NCBI GenBank assembly: GCA_005893165.1
Contig: VBOR01000036.1
Coordinates: 1 to 42,547, forward strand
DNA from: Candidatus Eiseniibacteriota bacterium
Lineage (GTDB): Bacteria; Eisenbacteria; RBG-16-71-46; SZUA-252
Length of the DNA stretch: 42,547 nucleotides
Direction of reading: 5' to 3'
How positions within the stretch are numbered: position 1 is the first letter of the stretch; each line of letters starts with the position of its first letter. The position numbers and the translations under genes are program-made. The notes below the pieces were generated by a model. The model did not search any database, was not told where the DNA came from, and saw only the letters and a list, made by a program, of their open reading frames with translations. This document shows, piece after piece, positions 17,692 through 25,714 of the stretch.

Positions 17692-19641
17692 TTGACGCTC
17701 GCGCCCGCGCCGGTCCCGATGAGGCCGGTCGAGATCGCGGGGACGTGGTCGCTCCTTCACGCCCGGGGCTTCGCGCTCCCTGTCGCCGACCTCTCGGGAG
17801 ATCGTCTCCGGAACGGCGCCACCGTCTCTCTGGCGGGAGCGATCGAGGGCCTCGCCGGCGTTCACGATCTGCATACCGGCGAGCAGATCGGAAAGCCGGT
17901 GATCCGCGGCATGACCGGGCCGCGCGTGCTCGTGCTCGATGACGGGCTACGCCTGGAGGACTACTCCTGGAGCGAAGAGGACGGACCTTCCATCGACGCC
18001 CGTCTCGCGGAGCGCGTGGAGGTTGTTCGCGGGCCCGCCAGCGTTCTGTTCGGCTCGGACGCGCTGGGGGGAGTGGTGAACGCGATTCCTCGAAGCATCT
18101 TCGCGGACGCTCCGGAGCAGGCAGAGTCGCATTTCGGACAGGAAGCCTATCTCTCCTCGAACAATACGGAGTTCGGGGGCGCCTTCCTGGCCGAGCGCCG
18201 CGACCCAGGATTCGGGTGGCGGGTGTTCGGTCTCGGGCGGAAGGGGGATGATTTCAAGACCCCTTCGGGGAAGCTCGAGAACACGGGCTTCGGCGCGGGG
18301 AACGGGGAAGCGATGATCGGAACGCGCGGCGCGGCGGGCAGCTGGACCGCCCGGTACGCGCGCTACAGCGGTGAGTTCAAATTGCTCGAGGCGGGAGACT
18401 CTGCGGCGGGAATGGGAGAGGGAGGAGGCCCGGAGCGCAAGGCGGCCGACGATCGCGTCCAGCTCTCCACGACCCGCCAGCTTGGAGGCGTGAGGTTCGA
18501 AGGACGCGGTCAATGGCAGCGGCACTCCCTCATCGAGCTGGCCGACGAGGCGGATTCCACGGGCGCCCCGGTTCCCGGCAGCGAGTCGGTACAGTTCGAT
18601 CTGCTGCTCAACACCGTGTCGCTCGAGCTCCTCGCTCACCACGGGAGCGGGCGTTTCTCCGGCACGATCGGGTTCTCCGGCCAGCTCCAGAAGAACGACA
18701 CGCGCGGGCCGATTCCGATGGTGCCCGACGCCGACGTGCGCTCGGGGGGCGTGTTCGCGATCGAGCGGCTCGACTTCGGACGGCTCAGCCTTCTGGCCGG
18801 CGGACGAGGCGATGTTCGCGAGGAGAAGGCGGACTCCAACGCGGGGCTCGCGCTGGCGGCGGAGACGCGGAATTTCCGGCAGCTGACCGGGTCCGCCGGC
18901 GCGGTGTACGACCTTCACCAGGGGCGCAAGCTGCGCTTCAACGTGGGAAGGGCCTGGCGTGCGCCCACGCTCTTCGAGCTCTACACGAACGGGCCGCACC
19001 TCGCGGAGTCGCGATACGAAATCGGGCGGCGGACGCTGGCGCCCGAGTCCGGAGTCGAGGCGGACGCGGGGCTGGTCCTCGAGCGTGCCCGGGTTCGCGC
19101 GGAGATCAACGGCTTCTACAGCCGTATCCGCGACTTCATCTACCTCGCTCCGACCGGCGCATTCGTGGGGACACTTCGCGTCTACCAGCACGAGCAGGCG
19201 AGAGCGACCCTGGCCGGTGGAGAGGTCTCCGCGGACCTGAAGCCGGGCGGCTCCTTCACGATCCACAGCCGGCTCGATTACACGAGGGGTCAGAACGAGA
19301 CGCTCCACGAGCCGCTGCCGTTGATTCCGCCGCTCCGCGGGGCACTGGGCCTCGTACGCGGGTTCCAGACCGGTTCGCTGGGGACCTCGAGCGCGGGTCT
19401 GGAGTTGGAATTCGCCGCGAAGCAGACGCGCCTCAGCGCCTTCGACGTTCCCACGGCGGGGTATGTCCTCCTGAATGCGGAAGGAGGCATCCAGCCCACA
19501 CTCGGAGGGCAGCGCCTTCGCGTGGACGTCAGGGTTCGGAACGTGGCCGACCGTTCGTACCGCGACTACCTCAGCCGGTACAAGGAATTCGCCCTGGATC
19601 CGGGCCGCAACGTGACGGTGCGAATCTCCAGGGGGATCTAG
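17692..19641 (+). CDS. TonB-dependent receptor, N-terminus broken
   Basis: A 649-codon frame beginning at a TTG that is only the first possible start after the frame break; the native start and signal peptide are at 17534 in another frame. A plug domain occupies about residues 20-140: VIRGMTGPRVLVLDDGLR, EDGPSIDARLAERVEVVRG, SVLFGSDALGGVVNAIPRS. The barrel fills the rest, ending RVRNVADRSYRDYLSRYKEF and NVTVRIS. The plug resembles ZnuD-type zinc/haem receptors (VIRG…RV…DG…D.S), but its ligand is not established. The missing piece is the carboxypeptidase-regulatory-like domain that normally joins signal and plug. As assembled the product would not be exported. It ends 7 bp from the convergent histidine kinase gene. 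Confidence 0.75.
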   Translation: MTLAPAPVPMRPVEIAGTWSLLHARGFALPVADLSGDRLRNGATVSLAGAIEGLAGVHDLHTGEQIGKPVIRGMTGPRVLVLDDGLRLEDYSWSEEDGPSIDARLAERVEVVRGPASVLFGSDALGGVVNAIPRSIFADAPEQAESHFGQEAYLSSNNTEFGGAFLAERRDPGFGWRVFGLGRKGDDFKTPSGKLENTGFGAGNGEAMIGTRGAAGSWTARYARYSGEFKLLEAGDSAAGMGEGGGPERKAADDRVQLSTTRQLGGVRFEGRGQWQRHSLIELADEADSTGAPVPGSESVQFDLLLNTVSLELLAHHGSGRFSGTIGFSGQLQKNDTRGPIPMVPDADVRSGGVFAIERLDFGRLSLLAGGRGDVREEKADSNAGLALAAETRNFRQLTGSAGAVYDLHQGRKLRFNVGRAWRAPTLFELYTNGPHLAESRYEIGRRTLAPESGVEADAGLVLERARVRAEINGFYSRIRDFIYLAPTGAFVGTLRVYQHEQARATLAGGEVSADLKPGGSFTIHSRLDYTRGQNETLHEPLPLIPPLRGALGLVRGFQTGSLGTSSAGLELEFAAKQTRLSAFDVPTAGYVLLNAEGGIQPTLGGQRLRVDVRVRNVADRSYRDYLSRYKEFALDPGRNVTVRISRGI

Positions 19642-19648
19642 CCGAGGG

Positions 19649-21343
19649 TCATCGAGCCCGGGAGTCGCGGATCAGATCGGCGGCCCTCCGCGCCAGCTCG
19701 CGCATCTCCACCGGCTTCGCGATGTGGAGGTCGAACCCGGCGCGAAGCGCCTTGTCCACGTCCTCGCTCGCGGCATAGGCGGTCAGCGCCAGCGCGGGAA
19801 CGCCTCCCCCCTTCTCGCGCGGAAGCGATCGCAGCTCACGGATCAGCTCGTATCCGCTCTTCCCCGGCATCGCGATGTCGCTGATCACGAGATCGGGGGG
19901 GCGCGTCTCGAAGGACAGGACGGCTTCCCCCGCCGAGCCCACCGCCACGACCTCCGCTCCGCATCGCGCCAGGAACATCTCGATCAGCTCCCTCGAATCC
20001 TCCTCGTCCTCCACGAGAAGGATGCGCTTGCCGTGGAGGGCGGGCGTGGAGCCATGGTCATCCCCTGGATCGAGTGTCGCCCGCGCTTCGGCGCCTCGAT
20101 CCTCCGGAGCCGAGGCGAGCGGCAGCCGGACCTCGAAGGCAGCGCCTTTCCCGGGGCGGTTCGCGGCGGACACGGTTCCGTGATGGAGTGCCACGAGGCG
20201 CTTCACGATCGCGAGACCCAGACCCAGCCCGCCGTGGCGCCGGGTCCCTGTCGCGTCCGATTGCCGGAACCGCTCGAAGATATAGGGCAGGAATTCGGGA
20301 TCGATTCCGGGTCCGTCATCCTCGACGAGAATCCGCACCGCCGCTCCTTCCTCCGTGACCTGGATCGCGACCCGGCCTCCTTCGGGAGCGAACTTGATGG
20401 CGTTGGACAGGAGATTCCAGACGACCTGCTGCAGGCGATCGGGGTCCCCGAACACCAGACTGCCGGGGCTGCTCACGTCCCGCTTCAGGGTCACCTTTCG
20501 AGCCTCCGCCGCGGGCCGCATCGTATCCAGCGTCCCATCGATCACCGACGCAATCTTCACGGGCTGTGTCTTGAGCACCAGCCGCCCCGAGGTCATCCGT
20601 GAGATGTCCAGGATGTCCGAGATCAGGTGGCTCTGGATCTTCACGTTCCGATCGATGGTTTCCACGGCGCGCGCCGTCAGCGTCGCGTCCAGCTTGCCTT
20701 CCTTGAGAAGATTGGCCCACCCGGCGATCGCGTTGAGCGGCGTCCGAAGCTCGTGGGAGAGAATCGCGAGGAATTCGTCCTTGATTCGGTTCGCCTCCTC
20801 GGCCTCCTTGCGCCCCACCTCCGCGCGCACGAGCGCCTCGCGCTCGTTCTCCGCGGTCTTGTGTTCGGTGATGTCCTGCGACGTGCCGGTCATGCGGGTG
20901 GGCTGGCCGCTCTCGTCCAGGAGGACGTCCCCCTGTCCCAGCACGACCCGCTCGCTTCCGTCCGGGCGAACGATCCGGTGCTCGAAGGTGAACGGCCGCT
21001 TGGCCTCAAGCGCCGAGGACACGACCTCCTTGGCATAGGCGCGATCCTCAGGATGGATGAGACCCATGTAGCTCTCGTAGCTCGCGGAGAAGGAAGCCGG
21101 ATCGACTCCGTAGATCGAGTAGAGCTCCTCCGACCACCAGATCGTGTCCCGCGTGATATCCCATTCCCAGCTCCCCATGCGCGCCGCGCGCTGGGCTTCG
21201 CGAAGGCGGGCCTCGCTTCGCTCGAGCTTGCCGCGCTGGCGTGCCCGCTTCGCCGCCTCCTCGCGGAGCTCCTCGTTCGCGCGCCAGATCTGCTCGGTAC
21301 GTTCCACCACCCGGTGTTCCAGCTCCTCGTTGACCTGCCGCAC
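19649..21343 (-). CDS. Hybrid sensor histidine kinase (PAS-HisKA-HATPase-receiver)
   Basis: A 564-aa frame. Order: a coiled linker (residues 1-50, EELEHRVVERTEQIW), a PAS/PAC fold (about 55-165, GSWEWDI…FEHRIVRPDGSERV…DITEHK), then HisKA with the phosphoacceptor His197 in LSHELRTPLNAI. The HATPase has the N box NLLSNAIKF (Asn314), DDGPGID (342-348) and GGLGLGLAIVKRL. The C-terminal receiver has the acidic LLVEDEED, phosphoacceptor Asp489 in ISDIAMPG and Lys543 in IAKPVEM. All catalytic residues are present. Directly upstream on the same strand lies a MASE1 sensor in another frame, so this is the output half of one broken gene; the GTG at 21343 is just the first start after the break. No separate response regulator is adjacent. 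Confidence 0.85.
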   Translation of the reverse strand: MRQVNEELEHRVVERTEQIWRANEELREEAAKRARQRGKLERSEARLREAQRAARMGSWEWDITRDTIWWSEELYSIYGVDPASFSASYESYMGLIHPEDRAYAKEVVSSALEAKRPFTFEHRIVRPDGSERVVLGQGDVLLDESGQPTRMTGTSQDITEHKTAENEREALVRAEVGRKEAEEANRIKDEFLAILSHELRTPLNAIAGWANLLKEGKLDATLTARAVETIDRNVKIQSHLISDILDISRMTSGRLVLKTQPVKIASVIDGTLDTMRPAAEARKVTLKRDVSSPGSLVFGDPDRLQQVVWNLLSNAIKFAPEGGRVAIQVTEEGAAVRILVEDDGPGIDPEFLPYIFERFRQSDATGTRRHGGLGLGLAIVKRLVALHHGTVSAANRPGKGAAFEVRLPLASAPEDRGAEARATLDPGDDHGSTPALHGKRILLVEDEEDSRELIEMFLARCGAEVVAVGSAGEAVLSFETRPPDLVISDIAMPGKSGYELIRELRSLPREKGGGVPALALTAYAASEDVDKALRAGFDLHIAKPVEMRELARRAADLIRDSRAR

Positions 21344-21364
21344 GGACGTCTCCCCGCGGCGCTC

Positions 21365-22074
21365 TCACGCTGCCCGAAGCGGAAGGAGCTCCACAGGAGC
21401 GGCGGCAGGCAGAAATACTGGATGGGGTACCGCTTTCCTTCGACCGGAGACCAGCTCGAGAATACGAAAAAGGCCGACGCGACCAGGGTCAGGAGCAGGA
21501 CGGAGTACTCGACCCAGCGGCGCGGCGTCCACGTGAGCTCGTGGTCGAGCCACCAGAGCATGACCAGGGGCGTCACGACCAGCGCGCCCGCGGCATCGCC
21601 GAGCCACCACGTGACCCAGATCGGGCCCAGGTCGCTCCAATGCGCGAGGCCACCCCGCATGAGCGTGGTCGCGCCGATCGTAGCGCTCACCGCCGGAGCC
21701 AGGATCCCCGCGAGCGCCGCGAACTTGAAGATGGTGCTCGGCTGATCGAAGACCCTCAGGCCGCCGGCGAAGCGCCGGACGAGATGGGAGCCGAGAAGTC
21801 CCTCGAGGGTGTTTCCCACGGCGATTCCCAGGGACGTGGCCGGAGTGCCCGCCGTGGTGACGTTGACGAGGAACGCCCCGAGCAGCACGGAAGGCCAGAT
21901 GCGGGGGCCCAGGAGGAGAAACGCCGCGAGCGCGATCCCCGTCGGGGGCCAGACGGCCGTCGCGCTGGCGTTCACCGAGGCGAGCCTGAGCCCGACCTTT
22001 CCCGCGACCACATAGGCCGCGGTGACGAGGAGATACGCGAGGATGTCCTGCCCGCTCGGGCGGGGAACCTTCAT
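21365..22074 (-). pseudogene. MASE1 membrane sensor, N-terminal part of the broken kinase
   Basis: Begins at ATG 22074 (MKVPRPSGQDILAYLL). It reads as a MASE1 integral membrane sensory domain: AGKVGLRLASVNASATAVWP, PPTGIALAAFLLLG, GNTLEGLLGSHLVRRF, then TWWLGDAAGALVVTPL and LPPLLWSSFRFGQRE. About six to seven helices are visible; the last ones normally found after FRFGQRE are absent. At about 21360-21368 the sequence passes directly to ERRGETSVRQVNEELEHRV in another frame, which is the linker of the kinase half. The MASE1 frame itself stays open as shadow sequence to a stop at 20890. The intact gene would be one hybrid kinase of roughly 870 residues. The signal sensed by MASE1 domains is unknown. 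Confidence 0.65.
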
Positions 22075-22113
22075 GACGGCTCCGTCCTTGTTCCTGGATG
22101 AACCAGCCGGGAG

Positions 22114-23388
22114 TCAGCGCGCGATGACGATTCTCCTGCCGATGGGAGCTCGCGAATCCCGTTCCTCCCGGTAGTCGAGGTAATAGACGCCGGAGGGCAA
22201 GCGAGAGACATCGAGGCGGAGCGTGGTCGTGCCGGTCGTGGATCCTGGCAGTGGGCTCGATGCCACCAGCTTTCCCGACGCGGAGTAGAGTCGGAGCGTG
22301 CCCGGACCTCCCGAGCCGAAGGCGGCGTCGACGCTCAACACGCGGGAAGCCGGTACCGGATAAACGCGCGTGATGCGGCGCCGGCCCGTTCCATGCGCCT
22401 CCGAAACCGCCGTCACCGTGGTGATGAACCAGGGAGTCGTGGTCGAGTCCCGCTCGAAGAAGGCGAGTAGGCTGTCGGCAACCAGGTTTCGCGCGCCCAG
22501 GGCGGGGTGGGTGCCGTCGGCCGCGAAATACGAACAGGGCCAGGTCAGTCCGTCGCTCCTTGGCTGCATTCCGTCCGCCCACAGATAGGGCCCCCACGAC
22601 AGCCAGGGCGCCTCGACCGGGCCGCGCTGGGAGTCATAGTTCAGGCTGTCGCCGCGAATCTGCGATTCGATGAGCCATTTCACCGCGAAGCCGGACTCAT
22701 ACGCATAGGGTTCCGGGTTGAGATTGGTCGTCGCGTAGCCCGCATAGATCCGGCTCGTGAGATACGCCAGGCGCACGTTCGGCAGCTTCTGCTTGAGGAT
22801 CCGCACGATGGAAGTGAGGTTGGTGCGCAGGGTCTCCGATGACGCGGGAAAGGCGCCCGTCGGACTGGCGTTTGCCTCTTTCAGCCATACCACTTGGACT
22901 TGTGCGTTCGACGAGCCGGCGCGCGACAGGCGGGCGGAGACAGAATCCCAATACGCGGCATTTGGATTCCGGATCACGTTGGCAGCCTGGCCTCCCACGG
23001 CGCAATCCACGATCAGGACGCGAGGGTTGCGACGCGAAGCCGCATTGGCCTTCGGTATGAATGCCTGAAACTCCTGGGTCGTGTTGCTCATCCCGATCGA
23101 GATGAGGACGATTCGTCCATTGGGATCGGGAGATCCCAGGGTGTCGAGCGGAGTGATCGCGTTCGCGATCGAGATACCCGCGGCCGTGTGCGCCGGAGGC
23201 CGCTGATTCGAGCCCAGGGGGTAGAGTCCTCCCTGCGCGCCAAGGTACGAGCCGGGACCGAGGTCCATGAGAGGAACGAGTCCCGTGGAGTCGCGCGTGC
23301 AGTCGGATGCGATCGCGCACTTCGGCGTGGAAGCGTGGAGGGCGATCGCCGCCGCGACGAGCAAGAGGAGGAGGGGTTTCGTGCTCAT
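22114..23388 (-). CDS. Secreted SGNH-hydrolase-like protein with sorting tail
   Basis: A 424-aa protein. ATG at 23388 (MSTKPLLLLLVAAAIALHAS) gives a normal signal peptide; an ATG 24 bp upstream is less likely. The central region fits an SGNH/GDSL-type esterase: SIGMSNT with a possible nucleophile Ser101, a GGQAAN block (132-137) and a late DGTH (Asp291, His294) in the position of the catalytic Asp-x-x-His, followed by PALGARN. The classical GDSL sequence is not seen, so activity is tentative. Residues about 345-424 are a FlgD-like/type IX-like tail (GTLRLYSASGKLVASSPL, LPSGVYYLDY, RRIVIAR). It lies 39 bp upstream of the MASE1 kinase on the same strand and is divergent from the cupin gene. Confidence 0.65.
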   Translation of the reverse strand: MSTKPLLLLLVAAAIALHASTPKCAIASDCTRDSTGLVPLMDLGPGSYLGAQGGLYPLGSNQRPPAHTAAGISIANAITPLDTLGSPDPNGRIVLISIGMSNTTQEFQAFIPKANAASRRNPRVLIVDCAVGGQAANVIRNPNAAYWDSVSARLSRAGSSNAQVQVVWLKEANASPTGAFPASSETLRTNLTSIVRILKQKLPNVRLAYLTSRIYAGYATTNLNPEPYAYESGFAVKWLIESQIRGDSLNYDSQRGPVEAPWLSWGPYLWADGMQPRSDGLTWPCSYFAADGTHPALGARNLVADSLLAFFERDSTTTPWFITTVTAVSEAHGTGRRRITRVYPVPASRVLSVDAAFGSGGPGTLRLYSASGKLVASSPLPGSTTGTTTLRLDVSRLPSGVYYLDYREERDSRAPIGRRIVIAR

Positions 23389-23508
23389 GGGGTGGCACAC
23401 ATGATAACCCAAACGTTATATTCCATGCGCTCGACCCTTTCCCGGCCCCGATCGAAGGACCGCACTCCGGTCCCGGGGCCACTGGACCACCCTGCACGGG
23501 AGGTACGT

Positions 23509-24054
23509 ATGAAGCGCCAGCTGATTTTCTCGACCTTGCTCTGGGGGCTGATCGCGCCGCTGTCGTGTCTCCACGCGGCCGAGGCGGTGAAGACGGATGC
23601 GGCGAAGACGGAGGCAGCAAAGGCGGAAGGGCAGGCTCCGGCCTCAGGACATCGCGTCTTCGTTCCGGCCGACATCAAGTGGGTGGAAGGGCCCGCGTCC
23701 TTGCCCAAGGGAGCCAAGGTGTTCGTGCTCCACGGCGATCCGAATGCTCCCGGAATCTTCACGATCCGCGTCCGGATCCCGGCCGGCTACAAGGTGCCTC
23801 CGCACTTCCATCCCGCGGACGAGCAGGTCACCGTTCTCTCCGGGACCTTCTCCATGGGGATGGGGGATACCTGGAACGATGCGAACATGCGCGCTCTGCC
23901 CGCCGGCTCCTTCTCGATGGTGCCGACCGGAGCGCATCATTACGCCGGGAGCAGGACCGGGGCGGTGATCCAGGTGCACGCGATGGGGCCGTGGGGCATC
24001 ACGTACGTGAACCCGAAGGACGATCCCCGGAACCAGAAGCCGGCCACGAAGTAG
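23509..24054 (+). CDS. Exported cupin-domain protein
   Basis: A 181-aa protein with GGGAGG at 23498-23503 before ATG. Signal peptide to about residue 23-24 (LIAPLSCLHAA), then a short Ala/Lys/Glu repeat (KTDAAKTEAAKAEG). A single cupin barrel follows from about 65: VPPHFHPADEQ (His99, His101, Glu105) and GAHHY (His143/144) supply the usual metal ligands. GTFSMGMGDTW and GSFSMVPTG are the turns between motifs. The fold is certain enough; substrate or catalytic role cannot be told. The next gene starts two bases after its stop, so the cupin and the glycosyltransferase are probably co-transcribed. Confidence 0.85.
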   Translation: MKRQLIFSTLLWGLIAPLSCLHAAEAVKTDAAKTEAAKAEGQAPASGHRVFVPADIKWVEGPASLPKGAKVFVLHGDPNAPGIFTIRVRIPAGYKVPPHFHPADEQVTVLSGTFSMGMGDTWNDANMRALPAGSFSMVPTGAHHYAGSRTGAVIQVHAMGPWGITYVNPKDDPRNQKPATK

Positions 24055-24056
24055 TG

Positions 24057-25706
24057 ATGCGCCGCGATCTCGCGGCGCTGGCCGCGGCGGCGGCGATCCT
24101 CTACTTCGTCCGCCTCGGGGCGACCGATCTCGCGTTTTGGGACGAGATCCTCTACGCGACCCGGTCGCTTTCCATTGGACACGGAAGCGGCTGGCTCGAC
24201 CAGACGCCGGGGTCCGTGGGAGGGCTCTGGACCGCCGCGCATCCGCCGCTCGTGATCTGGCAGATGGCGCTCCTGACGCGCCTGTTCGGTCCCTCCGAAT
24301 GGGCGTTGCGCGCTCCGGCGGCGCTCGCGGGGATCGGATGCGTTCTCATCCTCTACGCATTCGTCCGCCGCCTCGCGCGCGATCCGGCCGTGGCTCGGAT
24401 CGCCGCCGCGGTCCTGCTCCTGACCCCCTACTTCACCACCTACGCCCGCAGGGCGCAGCTCGATGTCCCGGTCCTCTTCTGGATTCTCCTCTGCCTGTAC
24501 TTCGGCTGGCGGGGGATCTCGGGAGGGATGAAGTGGTTCGCGCTCTCGGGAGTCGCCTTGGGACTCGGGCTCATGTCCAAAATCCTGATATCCTTCCTCG
24601 GGCCGTTGGTACTCGGCGCCTACCTCCTCACGGAGGTTGCGCTCGGATCGCGCACGCGGGCTCTGCGTGGATTCTGGGGGATCGCGATCCTGCTTGCGGT
24701 CGGCGTCGCGGTAGCCGCGCCCTGGCACCTCTACATCACGGCAACGCTGGGGCCATCCTATTGGAGCCAGGCGCTTGGATATCATGTGGTCACGCGCGCG
24801 ATGACTCCCCTGGAAGGACACACCTCGAGCCTTGGCCTTCTCTACTGGCCTCACCAGATTCTGGTTCGCCTGGGTCCGTTCGTTCCCTTCACGCTCCTCG
24901 GATGCTCCCGCCGGGTGTCGGCGCCGGTGCTCGGGAGCGACGCGCGCCGGTTTCTCCTCTGCTGGCTGCTCGTCCCGCTGACCGCGTTCACGATCGTCGC
25001 GACGAAATTCCATCCTTACCTGCTCCTCTTCCTCGTTCCCCTGGCCGTGTTCGCCGCGATCGGGATCCATGCCACGATCCGCGGTGACCTGCGCCCGGCC
25101 CTCGCGGCGGCGATGGTGCCGGCCTCCCTGGGCTGCCTCCTCTGGAGCCTGTCGCTCGCACTCCAGCGACACCTCGAATCGCTGGCGGGGTCGATCGGGC
25201 GCGGGCATCTCCCGGCGGCCCCGGATCTCTGGCCCGTGGCCCTCTTCGTTCTGGCGACGGGAGTGGCGACGATTGCGGCGGGGCTGGTGGCGGGGGCAAT
25301 CCAGGAGCCGCGGCGCCGCGCATGGCTCTCCCGCGCCCCCGCGATGACGGCAGCGATCCCGGCCCTGGTGCTCGCCCTCGGGCCGCTCGCGAAAGGGCAC
25401 GGCTCCTGGCGGGATCTCCGGACCGAGCTCGAGCGGATCTCGCCCGATCGCGTCACCCTGATCTGCGAGGATCCCGTGGTCGGGCGCTATCAGCTGCGCG
25501 CCGCGAATCGATCCGGGCATCCCGCGTGGACGGTCGCTTCGGCGGACAGCGCCGCCCCTGCCTTCGAGGCGCTCAGCGACCCGCCCCGCGCCCGCACCGA
25601 CTGCATCGTGCTGGAGCAGACCCCGGCGACCGTTCGGACGTCACTCCCTCCAGGCTTCATGGAGCGCTGGCGGAACCGCAGATTCGTTCTCTTCGAACGA
25701 ACCTGA
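24057..25706 (+). CDS. GT39/ArnT-like membrane glycosyltransferase
   Basis: A 549-aa protein starting at ATG 24057, just after the cupin stop (a GTG at 24054 overlaps that stop). About 11-12 membrane helices. First-loop acidic motif FWDEILYATRS (Asp29-Glu30), then AAHPPLVIWQMALL, RRAQLDVPVLFW, KILISFLGPLV, and KFHPYLLLFLVPLAVF before the final helices: the order seen in ArnT/PMT-type enzymes. It probably moves a lipid-linked sugar onto an outer-membrane or periplasmic acceptor. Followed after 8 bp by a second glycosyltransferase, so the cupin and both enzymes look like an operon. The open frame extends far upstream in the cupin region but that is overlap without protein character. Confidence 0.8.
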   Translation: MRRDLAALAAAAAILYFVRLGATDLAFWDEILYATRSLSIGHGSGWLDQTPGSVGGLWTAAHPPLVIWQMALLTRLFGPSEWALRAPAALAGIGCVLILYAFVRRLARDPAVARIAAAVLLLTPYFTTYARRAQLDVPVLFWILLCLYFGWRGISGGMKWFALSGVALGLGLMSKILISFLGPLVLGAYLLTEVALGSRTRALRGFWGIAILLAVGVAVAAPWHLYITATLGPSYWSQALGYHVVTRAMTPLEGHTSSLGLLYWPHQILVRLGPFVPFTLLGCSRRVSAPVLGSDARRFLLCWLLVPLTAFTIVATKFHPYLLLFLVPLAVFAAIGIHATIRGDLRPALAAAMVPASLGCLLWSLSLALQRHLESLAGSIGRGHLPAAPDLWPVALFVLATGVATIAAGLVAGAIQEPRRRAWLSRAPAMTAAIPALVLALGPLAKGHGSWRDLRTELERISPDRVTLICEDPVVGRYQLRAANRSGHPAWTVASADSAAPAFEALSDPPRARTDCIVLEQTPATVRTSLPPGFMERWRNRRFVLFERT

Positions 25707-25714
25707 GTGCGCAC

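Noticed and set aside
23389-23508. TTATAT and TGGCAC in the divergent cupin/esterase region as sigma-70 or sigma-54 promoters
   Set aside because: The -35 box is poor and the sigma-54 -12 element is absent.
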